DNA of 64,000 bases, taken from NCBI GenBank assembly GCA_012798135.1, contig JAAZNU010000028.1, positions 1 through 64,000 on the forward strand, in the 5' to 3' direction. A program made the translations under genes and the position numbers. Positions 52,776-61,904 of the stretch are shown here, piece by piece. A model generated the notes under the pieces. The model did no database searches and was not told the origin of the DNA. It saw only the letters and a program-made list of their open reading frames with translations. The stretch is from Veillonellaceae bacterium (GTDB lineage: Bacteria; Bacillota_C; Negativicutes; UBA1444). Each line of letters begins with the position of its first letter. Positions within the stretch are counted from its first letter, which is position 1.

Positions 52776-54152
52776 ATGGCTGAACATGAGAAGTTTCACT
52801 ATGACAATCTGACCGGGCTGCGACAGGACATCGAACGGCTGAATGTGGCGGTGCCGCTCGGCGATTCGCTGACTTCGCTTAAGCTGCCGTTGCAGGTGGG
52901 CGACTTCCGGGCCGCCAATCGGCTGGCGGTTTTGCCGATGGAAGGTTGCGACGGACAAGCCGATGGCAGGCCCGGTGAGTTGACGGAACGGCGATATCTC
53001 CGGTTTGCCGCCGGCGGCGCCGGAACGTTATGGTTTGAAGCGACGGCAGTGACGCCGGAGGGACGGGCCAATCCCCGACAACTGTGGTTGCACGGCGACA
53101 GTGCGGCGGCATTCGGCGATTTGCTGAAACGGGCCAAACAAATGGCTCAGGCGAAAAACGGCGCGGATTTCGAGCCGTACACCGTGCTGCAGTTGACGCA
53201 TTCGGGCCGATACGCCAAACCAGATGGAACGCCCCGCCCCATCGTGGCGGCGTACAATCCCTGGTTGGATACGCAGTCGCAGGACAAGATCCGGATCATC
53301 AGCGATGATGAAATCGAGGACCTGGAAGAGAAGTACGTGCAAGCCGCGTTGCTGGCTGCGGAGCAAGGATTCGACGCGGTGGACCTCAAGGTCTGCCATG
53401 GCTACCTGGGAGCGGAGCTACTGGCGGCGTTCGAACGGCCCGGCCGTTATGGCGGATCGTTCGAGAACCGGACCCGGTTTATCTGCAACTTGGTCCGGAA
53501 AGTACGGGAACGTACCGGCGGCTCACTGGGCATCGCCGTGCGGATGAATGCGTATGATTCGGTGCCTTACCCGTATGGCTGGGGTGTGGACCGGGAAGAC
53601 TTTCATCGGCCGGATTATCGGGAGCCGGCGCGGTTGGCGGAAATATTGACGGGATTGGGAGTGTCTCTGTTCAATGTGACCTGCGGCAATCCCTATTACA
53701 ATCCGCACGTCAATCGGCCGTTCGATGCGGGAGCCTACCGGCCGCCTTTCCATCCGCTGGAGGGTGTCGCGACGTTGCTCGGCGCTGCCCGCGCTATCCA
53801 GGCTGCTGCGACGGGTGCGGCGGTGATGGCTACCGGTTTCAGCTGGCTGCGGCAGTGGGGTCCGTATGTGGCGGCGGCGGCCATCGAACAGGGATGGTTT
53901 GCCCTGGCGGGGTTCGGCCGCCTGTCATTCGCCTATCCCGATTTTGCCCGTGATGTCATGCAACTGGGGCGTCTTGATCCAGCAAAGGTATGTCTGGCCT
54001 GCAGTAAATGCACGGTGATGATGCGGGACGGCGGCACAGCCGGTTGCGTGTTGCGGGATTCCGCAACGTACGCCCCGCTTTACCGGGCGGGCCGGGAAGG
54101 CAAGCCGGCTGCGGAATCGGTCCAGCTGGCGGAAAATGTACTGGGGAGATGA
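52776..54152 (+). CDS. Old-yellow-enzyme-type NADH:flavin oxidoreductase with C-terminal Cys motif
   Basis: The product is 458 residues. It is a TIM-barrel FMN domain of the OYE / 2,4-dienoyl-CoA reductase family: LQLTHSGRYAKP, DLKVCHGYLGAELLAAFERP and the RYGGSFENRTRF signature. Near the end CLACSKCTVMMRDGGTAGC gives the CxxC...C pattern that binds a 4Fe-4S cluster in dienoyl-CoA reductases. The FAD/NAD(P)H C-terminal half of those enzymes is missing, so a separate electron donor is needed. It likely reduces an alpha,beta-unsaturated carbonyl or acid. GGGGAGGAC precedes the ATG. It is the first enzyme gene behind the LacI-type regulator and lies six bases before the alcohol dehydrogenase gene. 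Confidence 0.87.
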   Translation: MAEHEKFHYDNLTGLRQDIERLNVAVPLGDSLTSLKLPLQVGDFRAANRLAVLPMEGCDGQADGRPGELTERRYLRFAAGGAGTLWFEATAVTPEGRANPRQLWLHGDSAAAFGDLLKRAKQMAQAKNGADFEPYTVLQLTHSGRYAKPDGTPRPIVAAYNPWLDTQSQDKIRIISDDEIEDLEEKYVQAALLAAEQGFDAVDLKVCHGYLGAELLAAFERPGRYGGSFENRTRFICNLVRKVRERTGGSLGIAVRMNAYDSVPYPYGWGVDREDFHRPDYREPARLAEILTGLGVSLFNVTCGNPYYNPHVNRPFDAGAYRPPFHPLEGVATLLGAARAIQAAATGAAVMATGFSWLRQWGPYVAAAAIEQGWFALAGFGRLSFAYPDFARDVMQLGRLDPAKVCLACSKCTVMMRDGGTAGCVLRDSATYAPLYRAGREGKPAAESVQLAENVLGR

Positions 54153-54158
54153 TGAACA

Positions 54159-55247
54159 ATGAAAACCAAGGCCATGGTTCTGGAAAAGTTCAACCAGCCG
54201 CTGGCTCTGCGGGAATTTGAGCTGCCGGCGCTGCAGCCCGGCGAGGTGTTGATCCGTATGGAAGCGGCCGGCGTATGCGGTTCGGATGTCCATATGCTGC
54301 GAGGGGAAGATCCCCGGACGCCGCTGCCGATTATTCTGGGCCATGAAGGGGTCGGCCGGGTATTGGAAGTCAACGGCGAGAAACGGACCGTCGACGGCGA
54401 TGTGCTGAAGAGTGGCGACTTGATTATCTGGAACCGGGGAATCAGCTGCCATAAATGCTATCACTGCACGGTGCTGCAGGAACCGTCCCTGTGCAGAAAC
54501 CGGCAGATTTACGGGATTAACCGGCCCATCACCATCACGCCCTATGTCAACGGCTGCTATGCCCAGGAAATGATCCTGACTACCGAAACCGATATTTTTC
54601 GGGTCGATGCAGCGGTGGACCCGGCGATCCTGGTCTCAGCTTCCTGTTCGGGGGCTACGGTCGCCCACGCATTTGACCTGCACCGACCCAATTTCGGTGA
54701 TACCGTTCTGATCCAGGGACCAGGCCCGTTGGGGGTTTACGCGGTGGCGTTCGCCAAGAAATTTGGCGCGCAGGAGATCATCGTGATCGGCGGTTCGGAG
54801 AATCGTCTGCAGACTTGCCGCGACTTCGGCGCCACGCTCGTATTGAACCGGAACAAGCTGAGCCTGGCGGAACGCCGGGAGGCAATCATGGAAAAGACCC
54901 GGGGACGTGGCGTGGATTGCGCCATTGAAGCGGTCGGGCAGCCGGCGGCGGTAGAGGAAGGTATTAAACTGGTGCGTTCTGGCGGCGCTTATGTGTCGAT
55001 CGGTTTTTCGCAGCCGCCGGGCGAGTGCCGGGTTGATTTCTTTAAGGAGGTGGTCAGCAAAAATCTGAAGATCCAGGGGGTATGGGTATCGGCAACCCGT
55101 CATACCTGGCAGGCGATGCGGCTGGTTTTGGAACGGCCCGAACAGTTTGATCAGATGATTACCCATCGGTTCGCTCTCGCCGAAGCCAACGAAGCCCTGC
55201 AGGTCATGGCGCAGCGCGATGCGCTGAAGGCCGTGCTGGTTCCCTGA
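54159..55247 (+). CDS. Zinc-dependent medium-chain alcohol dehydrogenase
   Basis: The product is 362 residues of the MDR family. The catalytic zinc ligands are in AGVCGSDVHML (Cys about 40) and ILGHEGVGRV (His/Glu about 65). Structural zinc is bound by the four Cys of CHKCYHCTVLQEPSLC. The nucleotide site is QGPGPLGVYAVAFAKKFGA. It would oxidise a secondary alcohol or polyol, or reduce the matching ketone, with NAD(P). GGGGAGATG lies upstream. Tight spacing after the OYE-like gene suggests consecutive steps on one substrate. Confidence 0.9.
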   Translation: MKTKAMVLEKFNQPLALREFELPALQPGEVLIRMEAAGVCGSDVHMLRGEDPRTPLPIILGHEGVGRVLEVNGEKRTVDGDVLKSGDLIIWNRGISCHKCYHCTVLQEPSLCRNRQIYGINRPITITPYVNGCYAQEMILTTETDIFRVDAAVDPAILVSASCSGATVAHAFDLHRPNFGDTVLIQGPGPLGVYAVAFAKKFGAQEIIVIGGSENRLQTCRDFGATLVLNRNKLSLAERREAIMEKTRGRGVDCAIEAVGQPAAVEEGIKLVRSGGAYVSIGFSQPPGECRVDFFKEVVSKNLKIQGVWVSATRHTWQAMRLVLERPEQFDQMITHRFALAEANEALQVMAQRDALKAVLVP

Positions 55248-55305
55248 CCGTCGTCGGAGCCGACGATGGTTGCGTACAACGCACAAAAAAGGAGGAGGAA
55301 GCATA

Positions 55306-56493
55306 GTGAATCTGAGCAAAAAACAGCTGGCGCTGGGATTGGTGTTGCTGTTTACGCTGGGCCTGGCCCTTACCGGTTGTGGCGGCGGCGGAACAAAAGC
55401 CGAAGAAGTCCTTAAGATCGGCAGCATCCAGGACATGAGCGGCACGACGTCGGTGTTTGGGAATGCGATCACCCGCGGTGCGGAATTGGCCATCGAGAAA
55501 ATCAACGCCCAAGGTGGCGTCAACGGCAAAAAATTGAAACTCATTACCCTGGACACCAAAGGTGATCCCAAAGAAGCCATCAATGCCTACAATCGTCTGG
55601 TTGACCAGGAGAAAGTCGTAGCGGTTCTGGGACCGCCGATCTCCAATATCGGTCTGGCGCTGGCGCCGATTGCCAATGCGAAAAAAGTTCCGGTGGTCGG
55701 CAGCTTTATCGATCCCCGCGTTACCGTGGGAGCGGATGGCAAGCCGCAACCGGCGATGTTCCTGATGCAGCCGAGCAGTGTGCAGTATGCGGAAATCATG
55801 GCCGGCTATGCCGTGGAAAAGCTGGGCCTGAAAAAAGTGGGCATTTTCTATAACCAGTCCAACGCTTATTCCGTGTCCCTGATTAAACCGTTCAAGGATT
55901 ATGCGGAAAGCCTGGGCGCCAAAGTGGTCGTCGAAGAAAAATACACCAAGGACGACAAGGACTATAAGACGCAACTGGCCAAAATCAAGGAAGCCGGCGC
56001 CGACGTGCTGTATGCGCCGAACTATACCCAGGAACTGATTATTCTCTTCAAGCAACGCAAACAGGCCGGCGTCAACGTGCCGATCGTCGACGGACTGGAT
56101 CTGGCGGCGCCGTTCGCCCAGAACCTCAATGATCCGGAAGCCGCCGACAATGCGTTCTTCGCCAACAACTTCTCGGAAAAGGAACCGCAACTCGTTGAAG
56201 TGCGCAATGCCTACAAAGCGAAGTACAACAATGAAGAGCCAATCAACAAGGCATATCTCGGCTATGACAAGATCCTGATCATTGTTGATGCGATCAAGAA
56301 AATGAACAGCACCAAACCGGAAGATATCATCAAAGGGTTGGAACAGGTCAAAAATCTGCAAGGAACAACCGGCGTCATTACGTTGTCGCCCAAGACCCAT
56401 CAACCCGTCGGACTGTCCATGGTGATTTCCAAGATCGAAAAAGGAAAATATGTGGAAGTGGGCCGCTACGTTCCGGAGAAACACAAAAAGTAA
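55306..56493 (+). CDS. livK: Branched-chain amino acid-type ABC substrate-binding lipoprotein
   Basis: The product is 395 residues. A lipoprotein signal ends in LALTGC (Cys25), followed by a Gly-rich linker. The binding fold starts LKIGSIQDMSGTTSVFGNAI and continues with GDPKEAINAYNRLVDQEKV and YLGYDKILIIVDAIKKM. It is clearly homologous to the protein at 5.3 kb but not a close copy. The GTG start has GGAGGAGGAA upstream. livH lies 414 bases downstream, an unusually wide gap that holds a hairpin and a palindromic element. The ligand is unknown; Liv-type proteins also take amides, aromatic acids and polyols. Confidence 0.92.
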   Translation: MNLSKKQLALGLVLLFTLGLALTGCGGGGTKAEEVLKIGSIQDMSGTTSVFGNAITRGAELAIEKINAQGGVNGKKLKLITLDTKGDPKEAINAYNRLVDQEKVVAVLGPPISNIGLALAPIANAKKVPVVGSFIDPRVTVGADGKPQPAMFLMQPSSVQYAEIMAGYAVEKLGLKKVGIFYNQSNAYSVSLIKPFKDYAESLGAKVVVEEKYTKDDKDYKTQLAKIKEAGADVLYAPNYTQELIILFKQRKQAGVNVPIVDGLDLAAPFAQNLNDPEAADNAFFANNFSEKEPQLVEVRNAYKAKYNNEEPINKAYLGYDKILIIVDAIKKMNSTKPEDIIKGLEQVKNLQGTTGVITLSPKTHQPVGLSMVISKIEKGKYVEVGRYVPEKHKK

Positions 56494-56507
56494 TAGTGTC
56501 AGCCGCG

Positions 56508-56535
56508 GCCGGGTTGCCCGTAGCGACAACCCGGC
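56508..56535 (+). terminator. Hairpin after livK (weak terminator or mRNA stabiliser)
   Basis: Stem GCCGGGTTG/CAACCCGGC, loop of ten bases, without a T-run. It may protect the livK message and so keep the binding protein in excess. Confidence 0.5.
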
Positions 56536-56563
56536 GCGATTTCAAAAAGATACTGAATAGTCG

Positions 56564-56768
56564 GGTTCTGTTGGAAAACTCCCGTTGCAAATTTCTTGCC
56601 TGATTTCGTTGCGACTTGCACCCCGTTGATTTTGCCGCCCCCAATACTCCATCCGGTCGTTTGGGGCTAAAATCGACATCCTGCCGATTTTGCTTCATCA
56701 ACGGGTTGCTTCGTCGACGAAATACACGGCTCAAAATGAATGCAACGATCGTTTTTCGCAACAGAACC
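56564..56768. mobile_element. 205-bp MITE-like palindromic element with IS6-like terminal repeats
   Basis: Left end GGTTCTGTTGGAAAAC and right end (reverse complement) GGTTCTGTTGCGAAAAAC form terminal inverted repeats that resemble IS6-family ends (GGTTCTGTTGCAAAG-type, from memory). Nested inverted repeats include CGTTGCA/TGCAACG and CCCGTTGAT (56622-56630)/ATCAACGGG (56697-56705), so the element could fold into a long hairpin. No open frame of note lies within it, and no 8-bp target duplication is visible. The rest of the livK-livH gap shows nothing further. Confidence 0.6.
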
Positions 56769-56907
56769 TGCAACATCCCTGGAGTTTTGAAGGCACAGTA
56801 GAGGCGACCCATCTCTGTGTTTTTAACATCACCGCAGGGAATGCCCAAAACTTCAAAAGCTTGAAATCAAGATGGCAGCATGTCATTGACTCATACAGGA
56901 AGAAAAA

Positions 56908-57819
56908 ATGAGTTGGAGGGTTTCCAGGGTGAGTATTCAGCAGCTGTTGAACGGAATATCGCTGGGATCGGTCTATGCGCTGATTGCGGTGGGGTTTGCC
57001 CTTGTGTTCAACATCCTCAAGTTTTCGAATTTTGCCCATGGCGGCGTCATGACGATGACGGCGTATATCGGGCTGGCCGCCTCGATGTTTTTCAGCCGCT
57101 GGTTCAGTGGGGTATCACTGTTCGCAGCCACCTTGATCAGCGCTGCCGTGGCCGGAGCCGGGGTCGGCGTCATTCTCGAACGAATGGCGTTCCGCCGCAT
57201 TCGCAACAACAACAGTCCGGTCATCTATTATTTTATTTCCTCCATTACGATGGGAATCCTGATGGAAAATATTGTGACCATTTTTGCCAGCAGCACGTTT
57301 TATTCCTATCCCAAGTTTTTTGAGCTCACGGTCGTGCATCTCGCCCATGTTAATATCGCCCTCACCGATCTATTGATGCTGGTCTTCTCCTCTTCCGCAC
57401 TGATGCTTCTGTTATGGGTTTTGTACCGCACCAAAATCGGCCTGGCGATCCGGGCCCTGTCATTTGACGTCAATACGGCTAATCTGATGGGGATGGATTC
57501 CAACCGGGTGGTCATGGCGACGTTCATCGCCGCCGGTGTTTTGGGCGGAATCGCCGGAGTATTCCTGGGGATCAACTATACGTTGTACCCCCAACTCGGG
57601 CAACTGATCGTCAAAGGCTTCATCGCCTCGGTTATCGGCGGACTCGGCAGTATCACCGGGGCCATGATCGGCGCGGTGCTGCTTGGTGTCCTGGAGGTCA
57701 CCCTGATCAGTCTGGTCGGCGCCGGGATCGCTCCGGTCTTCGTGTTCGTGATCATGTTGACATTTCTGCTGGTCCGACCTCGCGGCATTGCCGGCGTCAT
57801 CGTGCAGGAAAAGGCTTAG
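56908..57819 (+). CDS. livH: Branched-chain amino acid-type ABC permease LivH
   Basis: The product is 303 residues with about eight membrane helices. The start matches LivH proteins (IQQLLNGISLGSVYALIAVGFALVFN). The coupling loop is GLAIRALSFDVNTANLMGMD, and the C-terminus has GGLGSITGAMIGAVLLGVLE. The ATG at 56908 has AGGAAG upstream, but a GTG at 56929 with GGAGGG upstream would begin the protein where most LivH proteins begin; either is possible. It forms the channel with LivM. Confidence 0.92.
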   Translation: MSWRVSRVSIQQLLNGISLGSVYALIAVGFALVFNILKFSNFAHGGVMTMTAYIGLAASMFFSRWFSGVSLFAATLISAAVAGAGVGVILERMAFRRIRNNNSPVIYYFISSITMGILMENIVTIFASSTFYSYPKFFELTVVHLAHVNIALTDLLMLVFSSSALMLLLWVLYRTKIGLAIRALSFDVNTANLMGMDSNRVVMATFIAAGVLGGIAGVFLGINYTLYPQLGQLIVKGFIASVIGGLGSITGAMIGAVLLGVLEVTLISLVGAGIAPVFVFVIMLTFLLVRPRGIAGVIVQEKA

Positions 57820-57831
57820 GGAGGCGCTGCA

Positions 57832-58692
57832 ATGGAATATATTTTTACGATACTCACATTTACCGGCATCACATTGATCGGTGTTCTCGGTTCGTATCTG
57901 GTAACCGGTCTGACTGGGCTGTTTTCGTTCGGCCAAGCGGCGTTTTTCTCCGTCGGCGCTTACACGGCGGCTGTATTGGTCAAGAATCTGGAAGTGCCAT
58001 TCCTGCTGGCAGTACCGGCGGCGATGGCGGCAGGCCTCGTGGCGGGATTGATCGTCGGTTACCCGACAGTTCGCCTGCGCCGGGACTACATCTCCCTGGT
58101 GACCTTTGGTTTCGGCGAGGCAATTATTGCCCTGTTGAACAACTCCACCAATCTGACCGGCGGCGCCATGGGGCTGTCCGGGATTCCCCGCTATACGAAC
58201 TTTGCCGTGGTCTGGGGCAGCGTTGCCATTTGCCTGGCCCTGGTGGCCGGCTACAAGTATTCGAAATTCGGCCGGCAGTGTCTGGCGCTGCGGACCGATG
58301 AACTGGCGGCCAAAGCCATGGGAATCAATGTTTACCGGGTGAAGTTGGTGACCTTCTTGTTCGCGGCGGCGATGACAAGCTACGCTGGCGTGCTGTACGC
58401 CTTTTATACGACCTATGTCGAACCGGGGGCCTTCGGCTGGATCGTGTCGGCGGAATGGATCATCATTGTGTTTGTTGGCGGCATCAACTCGTTGACCGGC
58501 TCGGTGTTCGCCACCCTGCTGTTGACCGGTTTGCCGGAAGTCCTGCGGTTTGCGTCGGAATGGCGAATCGCGGCTTATTGCATCATCGTGCTGCTCATCA
58601 TCAATTTCCGGCCGATCGGCCTGTTCGGTGAATTTGAACTCACGCTGCAATGGTTGCGTCAGTTGGGGAGAAAGGGGGCCAAAACGGCATGA
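57832..58692 (+). CDS. livM: Branched-chain amino acid-type ABC permease LivM
   Basis: The product is 286 residues with eight or so membrane helices. Family features are LTGLFSFGQAAFFSVGAYTAA near residue 30 and the coupling loop ALRTDELAAKAMGINVYRVK, followed by FVGGINSLTGSVFATLLLTGLPE. GGGAGG precedes the ATG, 12 bases after livH. The livG start overlaps its stop by four bases. Confidence 0.93.
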   Translation: MEYIFTILTFTGITLIGVLGSYLVTGLTGLFSFGQAAFFSVGAYTAAVLVKNLEVPFLLAVPAAMAAGLVAGLIVGYPTVRLRRDYISLVTFGFGEAIIALLNNSTNLTGGAMGLSGIPRYTNFAVVWGSVAICLALVAGYKYSKFGRQCLALRTDELAAKAMGINVYRVKLVTFLFAAAMTSYAGVLYAFYTTYVEPGAFGWIVSAEWIIIVFVGGINSLTGSVFATLLLTGLPEVLRFASEWRIAAYCIIVLLIINFRPIGLFGEFELTLQWLRQLGRKGAKTA

Positions 58693-59468
58693 GCCATTTG
58701 CAGGCAAAAAATCTGTCGATTGCTTTCGGCGGCGTCCAGGCTATCGACGATGTTTCCTTCAACGTCGGCGATCGTCAGATCGTCGGTATCATCGGACCCA
58801 ACGGGGCCGGCAAGACGACCGCGTTTAATCTGCTGACCGGCGTATATGCCCTCGATAAGGGGGAAGTGCTGCTGGATGACGAGGTGATCAGCGGCCTGCC
58901 GCAGTATCAAATCACCCGGAAGGGATTGGCCCGGACGTTCCAGAATATTCGCCTGTTCAAGGGGCTAAGTGTGCTGGAGAATGTCATGACGGCCGCCGAT
59001 CCTTATTCTTCCTACGGCCTGGCTGACGTGTTTTTCTATAGCGGCCGCAAACGGAAACGAGAAACGGAAGTCCGGGAGATGAGCCGGCAGTGTCTGGACC
59101 TGGTCGGTTTGGCGGGATTCGAGCAGGAGAAGCCGGAGAACCTTCCCTACGGACAGCAACGCAAGCTGGAGCTGGCCCGGGCGCTCGCCTGCAAACCGAA
59201 AGTGCTGCTGCTGGACGAACCGGCGGCCGGCCTGAACCCCAGCGAGGTGCGTGATTTCATCCGCCTCATCCAGAAGCTGCACGACCAGTTTTCACTGTCC
59301 GTGCTGGTGATCGAGCATCGGATGGAAGTCATCATGACCCTCTGCTCCAATATTTATGTGCTCAATTTCGGGAAACTACTGGCGCAGGGCACACCGTCCG
59401 AAATCCAGAACAACCGGGAAGTGACGGAAGCCTATATCGGAGAGGAGGACGAAGCATGCTTGCTATAG
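58689..59468 (+). CDS. livG: Branched-chain amino acid-type ABC ATP-binding protein LivG
   Basis: The product is 259 residues. Walker A is GPNGAGKTT, the signature-region is NLPYGQQRKLELARAL and Walker B is LLLDEPAAGLNPSE. The IEHRMEVIMTLCSNIYVLNFG switch-His segment and the C-terminal NREVTEAYIGEED are LivG-typical. The ATG at 58689 overlaps the livM stop (ATGA). Confidence 0.94.
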   Translation: MSHLQAKNLSIAFGGVQAIDDVSFNVGDRQIVGIIGPNGAGKTTAFNLLTGVYALDKGEVLLDDEVISGLPQYQITRKGLARTFQNIRLFKGLSVLENVMTAADPYSSYGLADVFFYSGRKRKRETEVREMSRQCLDLVGLAGFEQEKPENLPYGQQRKLELARALACKPKVLLLDEPAAGLNPSEVRDFIRLIQKLHDQFSLSVLVIEHRMEVIMTLCSNIYVLNFGKLLAQGTPSEIQNNREVTEAYIGEEDEACLL

Positions 59469-60163
59469 ACAATCTGCATGTTTCCTATGGGCACATCACT
59501 GCCCTGTCCGGCGTATCGATCCAGGTGCCGAGGGGCAGTATTGTCAGCATCATCGGCTCGAACGGCGCCGGCAAGACCACTTTGCTCAACAGCATTTCCG
59601 GAATTGTCAAGCCAAAGCAGGGGAGCATCCGCTTTGAAGGCAAGGAACTGACCCGCATTCCGCACGAGATTGTGAAGCTGGGACTCGTTCAGGTGCCGGA
59701 AGGGCGAAAGATTTTTGCCGGGTTGACCGTGGAGGAAAATCTGCTGGCTGGCGGCTATATTCTGAAAGATTCTTCCCGGTTGAAAGCGAACGCGGAAAAA
59801 ATGATGAAACTGTATCCAATTCTTGAGAAACGCCGGAATCAGCAGGCCGGGACGCTGTCAGGCGGGGAGCAGCAGATGCTGGCCGTCTGCCGGGGGCTAA
59901 TGTCCGAACCGAAAATGATTTTGCTCGACGAACCGTCGCTGGGCCTGGCGCCGATCATTGTCAAGGGAATCTTCGACCTGATCGCCCAAATTCGGGAACA
60001 GGGGATCACAGTATTGCTGGTGGAACAAAACGCCAAAAAGGCGCTGGCGCTGTGCGATTATGCCTATGTTCTGGAGAACGGCCGGGTAACTCTGGAGGGG
60101 AACGGAAAAGAATTGCTGTGCGATCCCGCGGTGAAAAAAGCTTATCTCGGCGAACGGGAATGA
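59456..60163 (+). CDS. livF: Branched-chain amino acid-type ABC ATP-binding protein LivF
   Basis: The product is 235 residues. Walker A is GSNGAGKTT, the signature is LSGGEQQMLAVCRGL and Walker B is ILLDEPSLGLAP. QVPEGRKIFAGLTVEENL is the family Q-loop region. It overlaps livG by 13 bases. With LivG it drives the LivHM channel. Confidence 0.94.
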   Translation: MLAIDNLHVSYGHITALSGVSIQVPRGSIVSIIGSNGAGKTTLLNSISGIVKPKQGSIRFEGKELTRIPHEIVKLGLVQVPEGRKIFAGLTVEENLLAGGYILKDSSRLKANAEKMMKLYPILEKRRNQQAGTLSGGEQQMLAVCRGLMSEPKMILLDEPSLGLAPIIVKGIFDLIAQIREQGITVLLVEQNAKKALALCDYAYVLENGRVTLEGNGKELLCDPAVKKAYLGERE

Positions 60164-60182
60164 CGGGAGGATGAACAAGCCA

Positions 60183-61496
60183 ATGAGGATTCAACCTATA
60201 TTTTTTGCCAATCCCGTCTATTATGCGCAAGACGAATTTATGGCCGATGCCGGGGCAATGGAAACACTCATTCGGGAAAGCCTGCCGACGGGGGCGGAAT
60301 GTCAGCCCTCAATCACTCTTTACACTCAGGCTGAAGTCGACGCCTATTTGGCGTCTGATCGCGCGGTCTCGCCATTGCTGGTTGTGATGTCTGGAGCCAC
60401 CCAACGCTGGGTGCTCAGTGTGGCGAAGGCGGCGAAGCAGTCGCTGCTGTGGTGGTATTTTCCGGGAGACGGACTGTTCGCTGCGGCTTCGGAGCAGCTT
60501 ATTGGCAAAATCGCTGCGAAAAACGCCCTGCCGGCGGTGATGGACTGCTGGGCACATTTGCGCAACCGGCAGGTTGATCTGGAGAAAGTTTTCGATGAAA
60601 ACTCCCTGCGGCAACAGCTCCAGCGACTGGCGGCCCAGGCGAAAATACGTGCCACCCGTTTGTTGATCATTGGCTATACCCAGCAATGGGTCGTTTCGGC
60701 CAGCGTGGACGAACGAAAGCTGGAAGACCGGCTGGGGATTCAAAGTGTGCATATCGGCCTGGAGGAATTATTCGCCGAGTATGGGAAGATTCCACAGGAT
60801 GAAACGGTGAGGGCGTTTGTCGGGCAATATCTGCAGACGGCCGCCGCCTGCCGAGAACCGTCGCACCAACAGGTGGCCGACGCCTACCGCCTGTATCTGG
60901 CCCTGAAAGTTTTGCTGGAACGCTATGCGGCGAATGCGCTGGCGATTTCCTGCTTCTCCTTGGTCAAACAACTCGGCGTCACTTCCTGTCTGGCGCTGTC
61001 GCTGCTGAACGATGATTCGCGGTTCGTCGCCGCCTGCGAAGGCGACCTGGACGCCGCCGTGTCGATGGCCGTCGGCAAAGCGGTGACCGGCCGGCCTGTG
61101 TTTATGGGCAATCCGGTATATCATCTGAACAATACGTTGGATATCGTGCACTGCACGGCGCCCCGCAAACTGACCGGCGAAGCTGACCTGCCGTATACGG
61201 TGCGGTCGCATCACGAAACCGGCGTAAGCGTGGCGCAGCGGATCGAAGCGCCGACGCCGCTGACGGCGACGGTGTTCCGGATCGGCAATGAATTTTCGGA
61301 AGCGACGTTGTTCGCCGCCGAGCTGATCGGCAATCCGGACGAGGATACCTGCCGGACGCAGTTCCGCTTCCGGATCGATTCGACGCAGAAACGCCTGACG
61401 GAATCGTTGGGTTGTCATCATCTGGTAATTTTTGGGGACTATGTGGAGGAGTTGCGGGCCGTCTTGAGCGGACCGTTGGGAATCCCAGTCCGTTAG
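60183..61496 (+). CDS. L-fucose/L-arabinose isomerase-like protein
   Basis: The product is 437 residues. The N-terminal two-thirds look like the alpha/beta domains of the FucI/AraA fold. The C-terminal part has the conserved strings of fucose-isomerase-like proteins: SCFSLVKQLGVTSCLALSLLND, AACEGDLDAAVSM (metal-site Glu/Asp), HCTAPRKL and RSHHETGVSVAQR. Family enzymes interconvert aldoses and ketoses at a Mn2+ site, but many stand-alone members have no known substrate. The ATG at 60183 has GGGAGG at 12 bases; the ATG at 60171 is fused to that site and was rejected. It lies 19 bases after livF and just before the cupin gene. Confidence 0.72.
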   Translation: MRIQPIFFANPVYYAQDEFMADAGAMETLIRESLPTGAECQPSITLYTQAEVDAYLASDRAVSPLLVVMSGATQRWVLSVAKAAKQSLLWWYFPGDGLFAAASEQLIGKIAAKNALPAVMDCWAHLRNRQVDLEKVFDENSLRQQLQRLAAQAKIRATRLLIIGYTQQWVVSASVDERKLEDRLGIQSVHIGLEELFAEYGKIPQDETVRAFVGQYLQTAAACREPSHQQVADAYRLYLALKVLLERYAANALAISCFSLVKQLGVTSCLALSLLNDDSRFVAACEGDLDAAVSMAVGKAVTGRPVFMGNPVYHLNNTLDIVHCTAPRKLTGEADLPYTVRSHHETGVSVAQRIEAPTPLTATVFRIGNEFSEATLFAAELIGNPDEDTCRTQFRFRIDSTQKRLTESLGCHHLVIFGDYVEELRAVLSGPLGIPVR

Positions 61497-61523
61497 CATT
61501 TGAGTCGCGAGGAGCGTGAGAGG

Positions 61524-61904
61524 ATGGATATCATCAACGTCGCCGACGTGGGCGGCACAGAGTTCCCTGCTGGCCGGCGCACCCGTGTTTTGGTCGGGCC
61601 CGATGCCCCGCTGGAAGCAGAACGGTTCGTGATGGGGCATGTGACGATTTACCCGGGCGGATCGGTTCCCCTGCATTCCCACGAACAGGAAGAAGTCTAT
61701 TTTATCGCCGCCGGTGAGGGTAGCATCACCGTCAATGAGGAAATCCAAAAAGTCCGAACCGGCGATTGCATTTATATCCGGCCGCAGAAGACGCATATGC
61801 TGAAAAACACCACGACGGAAAATCTGATCATGATGTTTTGTTATGCGCCGAAAAAAGTGGCGGAACACTGGGCGGAAGAACTGAAAGGCGGCGACAATGC
61901 ATGA
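61524..61904 (+). CDS. Small cupin-domain protein
   Basis: The product is 126 residues, a single cupin barrel. Metal ligands appear as His-His-Glu and a later His: HSHEQEEVYFIAAGEG (about residues 53-68) and RPQKTHMLKN (about 94). Such proteins can be isomerases, lyases, dioxygenases or sensors; no more is readable. AGGAGCGTGAGAGG lies before the ATG at 61524. The flavoprotein gene overlaps its stop by four bases, so they are translated together. Confidence 0.85.
   Translation: MDIINVADVGGTEFPAGRRTRVLVGPDAPLEAERFVMGHVTIYPGGSVPLHSHEQEEVYFIAAGEGSITVNEEIQKVRTGDCIYIRPQKTHMLKNTTTENLIMMFCYAPKKVAEHWAEELKGGDNA

Noticed and set aside
55204..56529. Minus-strand open frame (441 codons) opposite livK
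   Set aside because: Shadow of the lipoprotein gene, no ribosome site and no motif.
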